The notes beneath the pieces are model-generated. The model saw only the letters and a list, made by a program, of their open reading frames with translations. It was not told the DNA's origin and searched no databases. A stretch of DNA of 8,246 nucleotides from Steroidobacteraceae bacterium (GTDB taxonomy: Bacteria > Pseudomonadota > Gammaproteobacteria > Steroidobacterales > Steroidobacteraceae), in contig JALRHE010000138.1 of the NCBI GenBank assembly GCA_023253235.1, forward strand, positions 1 through 8,246, written 5' to 3'. Made by a program: the position numbers and the translations under genes. This document shows, in pieces, positions 1-6,551 of the stretch. Positions within the stretch are counted from its first letter, which is position 1, and each line of letters opens with the position of its first letter.

Positions 1-10
1 AATCCGGATT

Positions 11-1423
11 TCATCGATCGACTCTCCCCAATCGCATCGAGACGAGGTCGATGATATCCCCTCGACGGGGGATAGAGATATGTGCGCCGCGCTGCTGCAG
101 AGCCGATTGCAATAGCCGTGCAGGCTCGGGCTCGCCGTGAACCAGACAAACCGGGGGGTGGCCCTCGAAAGTGTCATACCAACGCAACAGGTCGTGCTGC
201 CCGCCATGCGCCGACAAACCACCGACGGTATGAATCGTCGCCTGCACCGGTACGGATACACCGTGGATATTGACCCGGCGCGCACGGTCCACCAGGGCTC
301 GACCGAGCGTATTGGGCGCTTGATATCCGGTGAAGATGACGTGGCATTCGGCGCGCGGCAAATTGTGTATCAAGTGGTGCAGGACGCGTCCACCGTTGCA
401 CATGCCACTACCGGCGATGATCAGGGCATGCGAACGGTGTGAGTTGATGGCTCGGGACTCGTCCGCGGTTCGACTCAGTACGAGGTTCGGCAGATTCGGC
501 ATGGAGCTGAAACTATCCCGCAAGCGAACGGCTTCCTCGTCGTAGCGCTCCGGATGCCGCCAATAAATCTCGCTCGCCTTGATCGCCATGGGGCTATCGA
601 GATAGACCTGCCATCGCTGCAAGTTCCATTGCGTAGCATGCTGACCCAGCAGGTAAAGCAATTCTTGGCTCCGGCCCACGGCGAACGCTGGGATGACGAT
701 ATTGCCGCGGTCATGATCCGCACGATCAATGATTTCACCGAGTTCCGCCAAGGTCGCGGAGCGATCGCGGTGATCACGATCGCCGTAAGTGCTCTCCATT
801 ACGACGAGATCGGCCGTCTTGAATGGGTGAGGATCGCGCAAGATCGGTGAATCGTATTGGCCAAGATCGCCACTGAAGACGACTCGCCTGACCGTCTCGA
901 GTTCGCGCAACTCGAACTCGAGGCTCGCTGATCCGAGAATGTGGCCGGCTTCACGCAAGCGCACGGTCATGCCCGGAAACGGAGCGTATTCGGTGTCGTA
1001 GCGAATGACTCGCAACAACTTCAGACATTCCTCCACGTCGTCGAGGTCGAACAGCGGCTTTGCCTCAGGCTCACCTGGTTCACGGTGCCGATTGATGCGC
1101 TCGATCTCCCGTAACGCCAAGTCGGCGCTGTCTTTCAGCAAAATCGGCAGCAGATCTCGACAAGCCGCTGTGGTGTAGATCGGCCCTCGATAACCGCGCT
1201 GCACGAGCAACGGCAAACGCCCACTATGATCGATATGGGCATGGGTCAGGAAAACCGCCCCGAGCGACTGGGGGTTAAAGGGGAAATCCTCGCGATTGCG
1301 GGCTGTCGTCCCGTGACCACCCTGAACCATGCCGCAATCGATGAGAACACTCCGTCCGCCATGCCGCAGCACATGGCAGGAGCCGGTCACTTCGCCGGCT
1401 GCGCCGTAAAACTCGATCTCCAT
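11..1423 (-). CDS. MBL-fold / beta-CASP metallohydrolase with RNA-specificity domain (CPSF-like)
   Basis: Predicted zinc-dependent cytoplasmic nuclease-like hydrolase of the metallo-beta-lactamase superfamily, beta-CASP branch (COG1236, relatives of eukaryotic CPSF73 and of RNase J). The 470-residue protein shows the family in order. The N-terminus reads MEIEFYGAAGEVTGS. The metal motif THAHIDHSG gives H61, H63, D65 and H66. The third metal histidine is H161 in EAGHILGSA, and the bridging acid is D186 in FSGDLG. Beta-CASP signatures follow: PAFAVGRSQELLY, GSGMCNGGRV, GGLSAHGGQ and CLVHGE. Length fits the 450-470 residues usual for the family. The frame stays open 33 codons further upstream, but the ATG at 1423 is chosen because the family N-terminus begins there and a good Shine-Dalgarno precedes it; the longer version would also run into the divergent gene's leader. 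No signal peptide. It stands alone in its orientation here. The fold and active site are clear; the RNA substrate is unknown and bacterial members are poorly characterised. Confidence 0.93.
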   Translation of the reverse strand: MEIEFYGAAGEVTGSCHVLRHGGRSVLIDCGMVQGGHGTTARNREDFPFNPQSLGAVFLTHAHIDHSGRLPLLVQRGYRGPIYTTAACRDLLPILLKDSADLALREIERINRHREPGEPEAKPLFDLDDVEECLKLLRVIRYDTEYAPFPGMTVRLREAGHILGSASLEFELRELETVRRVVFSGDLGQYDSPILRDPHPFKTADLVVMESTYGDRDHRDRSATLAELGEIIDRADHDRGNIVIPAFAVGRSQELLYLLGQHATQWNLQRWQVYLDSPMAIKASEIYWRHPERYDEEAVRLRDSFSSMPNLPNLVLSRTADESRAINSHRSHALIIAGSGMCNGGRVLHHLIHNLPRAECHVIFTGYQAPNTLGRALVDRARRVNIHGVSVPVQATIHTVGGLSAHGGQHDLLRWYDTFEGHPPVCLVHGEPEPARLLQSALQQRGAHISIPRRGDIIDLVSMRLGRVDR

Positions 1424-1431
1424 GGGCAAGC

Positions 1432-1437
1432 TCTCCT
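1432..1437 (-). promoter_or_regulatory. Shine-Dalgarno of the MBL/beta-CASP gene
   Basis: On the minus strand AGGAGA lies 8 bases before the ATG at 1423. It decides the start in favour of MEIEF and against the 33-codon upstream extension. Confidence 0.75.
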
Positions 1438-1513
1438 GAACTCTGCGCGCCGACACCCGATCAGCAGCGTGTTTGGGTATATTGTGGTGCTTCCAATCGA
1501 GCAGATGTGAACC

Positions 1514-1519
1514 GGAGAG
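1514..1519 (+). promoter_or_regulatory. Shine-Dalgarno of the 2Fe-2S subunit gene
   Basis: GGAGAG begins 11 bases before the GTG at 1525; its GGAG core ends 7 bases before that codon. This supports the GTG at 1525 rather than the in-frame GTG at 1507, which lies upstream of the site. Confidence 0.7.
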
Positions 1520-1524
1520 CACTC

Positions 1525-1998
1525 GTGATCAGTTTGAACATCAACGGCGTCCAACGCGAAGTCGAAGCTGACGCGGACATGCCCCTGCTGTGGGCACTGC
1601 GTGACATCCTGCAACTCACCGGCACGAAGTACGGTTGCGGCATCGCACAATGCGGCGCCTGCACCGTACACCTCGATGGTCAGCCCATCCGTTCCTGCTC
1701 GATTCCGGTGTCGGCGGCCGTCGGCGGTCGTATCACCACCATCGAGGGCCTTGCCAAGGGTGAGGAGCTGCATCCCGTCCAACAAGCGTGGATCGAACTC
1801 GATGTCGTGCAATGCGGTTACTGCCAATCGGGTCAGATCATGTCGGCCGTCGCCCTGCTCGAGACGAATACGAATCCGAGCGATGCCGATATCGACGCTG
1901 CGATGAACGGCAATATCTGCCGTTGTGGTACGTATCCGCGCATTCGCGCAGCCATCAAACGTGCAGCTGAACTCAAGCGAGGCGGCAAGTCGGCATGA
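1525..1998 (+). CDS. Molybdenum hydroxylase small subunit with two [2Fe-2S] clusters (IorA-like)
   Basis: Electron-transfer subunit of a xanthine-oxidase-family molybdenum hydroxylase, most like the alpha subunit of isoquinoline 1-oxidoreductase and related aldehyde or nicotinate dehydrogenases. It carries electrons from the molybdenum site in the large subunit to an external acceptor. With the GTG start the protein has 157 residues, normal for the family. The N-terminal plant-ferredoxin domain binds one cluster through C38, C43, C46 and C58 (CGIAQCGAC, then a later Cys). The C-terminal helical domain binds the second through C97, C100, C132 and C134 (QCGYCQSGQ and NICRCGTY). All eight ligands are present. 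The start at 1525 gives the family-typical opening MISLNINGV and has a proper Shine-Dalgarno. It has no export signal and overlaps the large-subunit gene by ATGA, so translation is probably coupled. The substrate cannot be read from this subunit. Confidence 0.93.
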   Translation: MISLNINGVQREVEADADMPLLWALRDILQLTGTKYGCGIAQCGACTVHLDGQPIRSCSIPVSAAVGGRITTIEGLAKGEELHPVQQAWIELDVVQCGYCQSGQIMSAVALLETNTNPSDADIDAAMNGNICRCGTYPRIRAAIKRAAELKRGGKSA

Positions 1999-4172
1999 GT
2001 GCAGAAGGTAACGGCGCAACCGACAACGGTCGACGCCAGTTTTTGATCGGCATCGGTGTCGTCGCGGGCGGAACAGCCGCTGGTATGGCTTTGCGACCCT
2101 GGTTGGTCGGTGCTGCCGACGTCAACCGACCACCTGCGGACTTTCAACCGCACGCATTCGTACGGATCCGCTCCGATGACACCATCACGGTGATCATTGG
2201 CAAAAGCGAGATGGGGCAAGGCGTCTACGGCAGTCTGCCGATGATCCTCGCCGAAGAGCTCGACGTAGATCCGACAACCGTACAAGTGGAGATCGCGGGC
2301 GTAGACCCGGCATTCAATCACCCGTTCCTCCCGGCGCAATTCACCGGCGGCAGCATGAGCGTGATGACAACCTACGACGCGCTGCGTCGGGTTGGTGCCC
2401 AAGCACGCTCTGCCCTGCTCGCTGCGGCGGCAGAACAATGGAATGTTGATGTCGTCACGCTGACGACCGATAGTGGCGTGGTGCGAGATTCGCGAGGTCG
2501 TCGTTTGCGCTATGGCTCGCTGGTCGACGCCGCCAATCGACTGCCGCTGCCTGATCCGACCGCCGTCACGCTCAAAGATCCTTCGACCTTCAAATATATC
2601 GGTAAGCCACAGCGTCGACTCGACAGCCCGATCAAGGTGACCGGTAGCGCGACCTTCGGTATCGACGTCATGCGACCCGGTATGTTGACTGCCGTTATCG
2701 CGAGGCCGCCTGCGTTCGGTGCCAGCTTGCGCGGATTCGACGCTACGGCAGCCAAAGCCGTTGCCGGCGTCGTCGACATCAAGGCTGTGCCGAGTGGTAT
2801 TGCCGTCATCGCCCAACATACCCATGCGGCACTGCGCGGCCGAGATGCCCTCGTGATCGACTGGGATATCGGTAGCAGCAAGTCACTCTCGAGCGAGGGA
2901 CTACGTCAGGAGTGGCGTGCGCTCGCCAAACGACCGGGATTGGTCGGCAAAAACGTTGGCGATGTCGCCGCGGCCTTCCGTTCCGCAACACGCACGATCG
3001 ACGTCGAATACGAGCTCCCCTATCTCGCGCACGCTTGCATGGAGCCTCTGAACGCCGTGGCCGAAGTGACGGCCGACGGCTGTGAACTTTGGCTTGGTAC
3101 GCAGTCGCAATCACAAGATGCGCGCTTCGTCGCGGAAGCGTTAGGGATAGAGCCGTCGAAGGTACGCATACACACCATGTTCTTGGGCGGCGGTTTCGGT
3201 CGTCGGGCAAGCGCCGTGTCGGACTTCGCCGTCGAAGCGGCGCTCGTCGCACAAGGCGTTGGCAAACCGGTCAAAGTGGTGTGGACTCGCGAAGATGACA
3301 TGCGTGGCGGCTACTACCGCCCGCTGAGCTTCAATCGCATCAAAGCAGCTGTCGGCGCCGACGGTATGCCCGTGGCTATTCATCATGTCACCGTCAGCAA
3401 GCCGGTGCTCGCAAACACGGCGATGGGCAAGATGGCGGTCACTAAAGAGGGCCTGGATCCGTCGACCATCGAAGGGTCGGCTGATATGCCCTACGCGATC
3501 CCGAATCTTCGCGTCGAGGTACACAACACCCGCGAAGCTGTGCCGATTCTATGGTGGCGATCTGTGGGGCATTCCATCACGGGGTTCGTGACCAATAGCG
3601 TCATTGATGAACTCGCCACGCTCGCGGGTAAGGATCCTTACGAATACCGACGCGAGCTACTCAAAGAAAAGCCGCGTCATCTGGCGGTGCTGGAGCGTGC
3701 CGCCACCGAAGCGAACTGGGGTCAAGCCTTGCCTGCAGGACACTTCCACGGCATCGCGCTGCAAGAGAGCTTTGGCAGCATCGTCGCCCAGGTGGCGGAG
3801 GTATCCGTCACCAACGGCAAGGCACGCGTACATCGCGTCACCTGTGCGGTCGACTGTGGGCTTGCAGTCAATCCGAGTCAGGTCGTCGCCCAGATGGAAA
3901 GCGGCATCCTCTATGGGCTCTCGGCAGCACTCGAAGGTGAAATCAACATCGAGGACGGCCGTGTCGTCGAGGGCAACTTCGATAGCTATCGTGTGCTGCG
4001 TCTGGTCGACTCGCCGGCCATCGATGTACACATCGTGACGAGCGGTGGTCCGATTGGTGGCATCGGCGAACCGGGAACGCCGCCGATCGCACCCGCTGTC
4101 TGCAACGCGATCTTCGCAGCCACCGGCGAAAGAATCCGCCGTCTGCCGATCAGTAAATCGCTAAACGCTTAA
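1995..4172 (+). CDS. Molybdopterin-binding large subunit of molybdenum hydroxylase, Tat-exported (IorB-like)
   Basis: Catalytic subunit of a xanthine-oxidase-family hydroxylase (COG1529; isoquinoline 1-oxidoreductase beta / membrane-associated aldehyde dehydrogenase type). It would hydroxylate an aldehyde or N-heterocycle using water at a molybdopterin-cytosine-dinucleotide site. The 725-residue protein opens with a twin-arginine signal (GRRQFL, R13-R14) followed by a hydrophobic stretch at about 18-33, so export of the folded complex is expected. Family marks follow: ELPYLAHACMEP near 340, the cofactor loop GGGFGRR (398-404), WWRSVGHS, and near the C-terminus GIGEPGTPPIAP, whose E692 matches the catalytic glutamate of the family. 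It starts inside the small-subunit gene by ATGA overlap, with GAGGCGG upstream. It ends tail to tail on the peptidase gene. No cytochrome c, XdhC/CoxI or MobA-like gene is next to it, so the acceptor and maturation factors must lie elsewhere. The class is secure; the substrate is unknown. Confidence 0.92.
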   Translation: MSAEGNGATDNGRRQFLIGIGVVAGGTAAGMALRPWLVGAADVNRPPADFQPHAFVRIRSDDTITVIIGKSEMGQGVYGSLPMILAEELDVDPTTVQVEIAGVDPAFNHPFLPAQFTGGSMSVMTTYDALRRVGAQARSALLAAAAEQWNVDVVTLTTDSGVVRDSRGRRLRYGSLVDAANRLPLPDPTAVTLKDPSTFKYIGKPQRRLDSPIKVTGSATFGIDVMRPGMLTAVIARPPAFGASLRGFDATAAKAVAGVVDIKAVPSGIAVIAQHTHAALRGRDALVIDWDIGSSKSLSSEGLRQEWRALAKRPGLVGKNVGDVAAAFRSATRTIDVEYELPYLAHACMEPLNAVAEVTADGCELWLGTQSQSQDARFVAEALGIEPSKVRIHTMFLGGGFGRRASAVSDFAVEAALVAQGVGKPVKVVWTREDDMRGGYYRPLSFNRIKAAVGADGMPVAIHHVTVSKPVLANTAMGKMAVTKEGLDPSTIEGSADMPYAIPNLRVEVHNTREAVPILWWRSVGHSITGFVTNSVIDELATLAGKDPYEYRRELLKEKPRHLAVLERAATEANWGQALPAGHFHGIALQESFGSIVAQVAEVSVTNGKARVHRVTCAVDCGLAVNPSQVVAQMESGILYGLSAALEGEINIEDGRVVEGNFDSYRVLRLVDSPAIDVHIVTSGGPIGGIGEPGTPPIAPAVCNAIFAATGERIRRLPISKSLNA
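4169..4172. other. Shared palindromic stop TTAA of two convergent genes
   Basis: TTAA supplies the TAA stop of the plus-strand large-subunit gene (4170-4172) and, read on the other strand, the TAA stop of the minus-strand M20 gene (4171-4169). The genes therefore overlap by 4 bases with no room for a terminator between them. No hairpin plus U-tract was seen within the flanking coding ends. Confidence 0.95.
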
Positions 4173-5494
4173 GGCGCTCCGGCAGCCAGATAATCGACGG
4201 CGACGTTCGCGATGGCGCGAGCGGCCGTCGGTATCGCCGACTCATCCACCAGGAAGAGCGGTGAATGATTGGAAGCGGCCGTGACCACCTTGTCGGCAGG
4301 TGTCACGCCGACAAAGAAAAAGAAGCTCGGCACTTTCTGCGCAAAGAAGGCGAAATCTTCGGCGCCCGTCACCAACGGTACGGTGCGTACGTTCGCTTCA
4401 CCGGCAACGCGTTGCAAGGTCGGTATCACTTTCCGAGTCAAATCGGGGTCGTTGTTCACCACCGGATTGCTACCCGGGTCGATCTCGAGCGTCGCAGTCG
4501 TACCGCTGGCCTCGGCGATGTTTTCCACCATGCGCTGCATGCTCTTCAAGATATCGGCGCGTTGCAGACCATCGAAGGTACGAATGGTGCCGACCATCTC
4601 CACTTCGTCAGGAATGATGTTGTGACGGATGCCGCCCTTGATGGCGCCGACCGTGACGATGGCGGGATTGGCCGTGATGTCGGTTTGGCGAGAGACGATG
4701 GTTTGCAGCGCACCGACCAACTGTGATGAAACGACGATCGGATCGACGCCACCCCAAGGCCTCGCACCGTGAGTCTGACGTCCCTTGACGACGATACGAT
4801 AGGAGTCGGACGCAGCCATCAACGGGCCACCGCGATATCCGATCATGCCAGTGCGCATATTGGCAAAAACGTGCAACCCAAAAACTGCCTCTGGCTTGTA
4901 ACGCTCTAGCACGCCCTCTTTGACCATGAGACTCGCGCCGCCTTCCTCGCCGACCGGCGCGCCCTCTTCGGCCGGCTGAAACAGAAAGACGATCTTGCCT
5001 GGCAGATCTTCCCTGACGGATGCCAGTGCCTGCGCAACCCCCATCAGAACCGACGTGTGTACATCGTGCCCGCAGGCGTGCATGACGCCGACCGTTTCGT
5101 TCCGATAGGTCGCCGTGACTTTGGATCGGAAAGGCAGATCGTTCTGCTCCACAACAGGCAGGGCGTCCATGTCCGCTCGCAACGCGATGGTAGGACCCGG
5201 CTTTCCGCCTTCGAGCACGGCGACGACACCGGTGATCGCGACACCGGTTTCAACCTTGAGGCCAAGCGAGCGCAGATGTTCGGCCACTATTTTTGACGTG
5301 CGGAACTCCCGATTCGACAACTCGGGGTTTTGATGCAGATCGCGACGCCACTCGATGATCTTCGGCTGCAGGCTCTGCAGTGCGGCGTCGACCTTGGCAT
5401 TGATCGACTCCGCTGCCGCCAGTGTCGAGAGGGGCACCAACGATGCAGCGACAAAACCCAAGACCTGGAGGGAACGAGTTGCGATGTGCTTCAT
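4169..5494 (-). CDS. Secreted M20-family amidohydrolase / metallopeptidase
   Basis: Predicted periplasmic zinc-dependent hydrolase of amide bonds (M20D; hippurate hydrolase, IAA-amino-acid hydrolase and carboxypeptidase Ss1 relatives). It would cleave N-acyl amino acids or small peptides. The 441 residues begin with a Sec signal peptide: basic MKHIATR, a hydrophobic core at about 9-25, and an Ala-rich cleavage zone at 24-28, without a lipobox cysteine. Catalytic motifs are complete: LRADMDALP (104-113), HACGHDVHT (139-147, C141 and H143 as metal ligands), FQPAEEG with E176/E177, GLHVF with H208, TGAEDFAFF, and a C-terminal NHSP with H410. A dimerisation domain occupies roughly 215-330. A GGGAGG-like site (GGGAGG) sits 9 bases before the ATG. 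It is last in the operon with the WD40 and CobW-type genes, 21 bases after the WD40 stop. Exact substrate unknown; link to zinc homeostasis is inferred from context. Confidence 0.92.
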   Translation of the reverse strand: MKHIATRSLQVLGFVAASLVPLSTLAAAESINAKVDAALQSLQPKIIEWRRDLHQNPELSNREFRTSKIVAEHLRSLGLKVETGVAITGVVAVLEGGKPGPTIALRADMDALPVVEQNDLPFRSKVTATYRNETVGVMHACGHDVHTSVLMGVAQALASVREDLPGKIVFLFQPAEEGAPVGEEGGASLMVKEGVLERYKPEAVFGLHVFANMRTGMIGYRGGPLMAASDSYRIVVKGRQTHGARPWGGVDPIVVSSQLVGALQTIVSRQTDITANPAIVTVGAIKGGIRHNIIPDEVEMVGTIRTFDGLQRADILKSMQRMVENIAEASGTTATLEIDPGSNPVVNNDPDLTRKVIPTLQRVAGEANVRTVPLVTGAEDFAFFAQKVPSFFFFVGVTPADKVVTAASNHSPLFLVDESAIPTAARAIANVAVDYLAAGAP

Positions 5495-5503
5495 GGAAGG
5501 GCG

Positions 5504-5509
5504 CCTCCC
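5504..5509 (-). promoter_or_regulatory. Shine-Dalgarno of the M20 gene
   Basis: GGGAGG on the minus strand ends 9 bases before the ATG at 5494, inside the 21-base gap after the WD40 gene. It is the strongest ribosome-binding site in this operon, so the M20 protein may be translated independently of its upstream neighbours. Confidence 0.7.
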
Positions 5510-5515
5510 GAGCGC

Positions 5516-6547
5516 TCAGATCCGGACGAGTTCGAATATCGACAGCTTACCTTTTCTCTCGCCAAGTGCCAGAAAGCGACCATCCGGAGACCAGCGCAGG
5601 CACGAGGGCTCGGAATCGGTCAGGTGCGCATCGATCGCCGTGGGAAATTTCCCTGGCAACCAGAGCGACAACCGCCAATCGAGACCTGCCGTCGCGAGAA
5701 AATTTCCGCGGGGCTGATAGGCGAGACATTCGATTCGATCGGTATGACCAGACAACTGCAACGGTGAGGAGCCTTCGGGACCTTTGCCGCCGAAGTCCCA
5801 CACGACGACACGATCTGCAGCGGCGGTAGCGAGATAACGTGAATCACCACTCCAACCAAGCTGATCGACCTTGCCGGGATAGCCGCGCATTTGCGAATCA
5901 CGGCCGGTAGCTAGGTACCAAAAGTGGACGGACCCGTCTTGCGTGCCAGCAGCGAGGAATTTTCCGTTGCTGCTGAAATTCGCCGTGATACAAGGTGCAT
6001 CCCAACGATAGTGGCGGACCGGGTAGCGCGGCGCTTCGAGTCGGTGCACCACGACACCCCCGTTGATCGCTGCCGCCAGATCACGACCGCTCTTGTCGAA
6101 TGCCAGTGCGGCGATCGTCCCGTCGAGCGGCGGCAGTGCCTGCTGCAACTCCAGGCGCTCGTTCCAAAGCGAGATCTGCTTTCCGGCCGCGGTCGCGAGC
6201 TGCGATCCATCAGGCGAGAACGTCAATTGAGTCGTCCACGCTTTCGATGGTCTCTGTCGCGCCAGTACGTTTCCGTCCACGGCGTCGTAGAGCCGGACCT
6301 CACCATCCTGCCCACTGCTGACAAACACGGCATTCTTGGGATGCCAAGCAACGGCCAGCGCACCGAGCCCGTGGTGACCCACTTCTCGAACCGCTAGCGC
6401 GCCGTCGCCATTCTCGATGCTGCATACCTTGCCTTCGCCGCCTGCCACGGCGAGACCACGACCATCGATCGACCAAGCGATATCGACAATGTAATCGTCG
6501 ATATCGACTTTGCCGCGGGGCTCGAGTAATGCCGGTGGTGATTTCAT
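5516..6547 (-). CDS. WD40-repeat beta-propeller protein
   Basis: Scaffold-type beta-propeller of 343 residues with no recognisable enzyme domain. I count eight WD-like units at about 18-50, 59-97, 103-132, 143-172, 184-216, 226-255, 270-302 and 313-343. Each has the pattern of a hydrophobic strand, S/P-D/N-G or similar turn, F/Y-LA-A/T, and a D-G/D-x strand ending in W or an aromatic (for example SPDGSQLATA, SSNGKFLAA, TAAADRVVVWD, SPDGRFLAL). No signal peptide, so it is expected in the cytoplasm. The ATG at 6547 is chosen; it lies 4 bases after the CobW-type stop and has no clear Shine-Dalgarno, suggesting translational coupling. A TTG at 6610 would add 21 residues overlapping the upstream gene and is less likely. 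As the middle gene between a metallochaperone GTPase and a metallopeptidase, it may bring partners together. That role is inference; its function is unknown. Confidence 0.88.
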   Translation of the reverse strand: MKSPPALLEPRGKVDIDDYIVDIAWSIDGRGLAVAGGEGKVCSIENGDGALAVREVGHHGLGALAVAWHPKNAVFVSSGQDGEVRLYDAVDGNVLARQRPSKAWTTQLTFSPDGSQLATAAGKQISLWNERLELQQALPPLDGTIAALAFDKSGRDLAAAINGGVVVHRLEAPRYPVRHYRWDAPCITANFSSNGKFLAAGTQDGSVHFWYLATGRDSQMRGYPGKVDQLGWSGDSRYLATAAADRVVVWDFGGKGPEGSSPLQLSGHTDRIECLAYQPRGNFLATAGLDWRLSLWLPGKFPTAIDAHLTDSEPSCLRWSPDGRFLALGERKGKLSIFELVRI

Positions 6548-6551
6548 GGCA

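Larger units (their letters stand above)
1424..1524. promoter_or_regulatory. Divergent intergenic region between MBL gene and molybdenum hydroxylase operon
   Basis: This 101-base gap must hold the 5' ends of both divergent transcripts. On the plus strand TATATT at 1478-1483 is a plausible -10 element (5 of 6 to TATAAT), about 40 bases before the GTG at 1525. No good -35 sits 16-18 bases upstream of it, so an activator or another sigma factor could be involved, or the hexamer may be chance. No convincing minus-strand promoter and no clear operator palindrome were seen. Confidence 0.35.

Noticed and set aside
1424..1522. Upstream 33-codon extension of the MBL/beta-CASP gene
   Set aside because: Not family-like, lies before a strong Shine-Dalgarno, and would consume the divergent promoter region.
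1507..1524. Earlier GTG start for the 2Fe-2S subunit
   Set aside because: The GGAGAG site lies downstream of it and the family N-terminus begins at the GTG at 1525.
1387..2019. Minus-strand open frame of 210 codons covering the 2Fe-2S gene and the intergenic region
   Set aside because: Antisense to a gene with all eight cluster cysteines in place; no supporting signal.
1833..2825. Minus-strand open frame of 330 codons within the molybdenum hydroxylase genes
   Set aside because: Antisense shadow of two strongly conserved genes in GC-rich DNA; no recognisable motif.
4120..4240. Bidirectional terminator at the convergent junction
   Set aside because: No stable GC hairpin followed by a T-run on either strand was visible around the shared stop.
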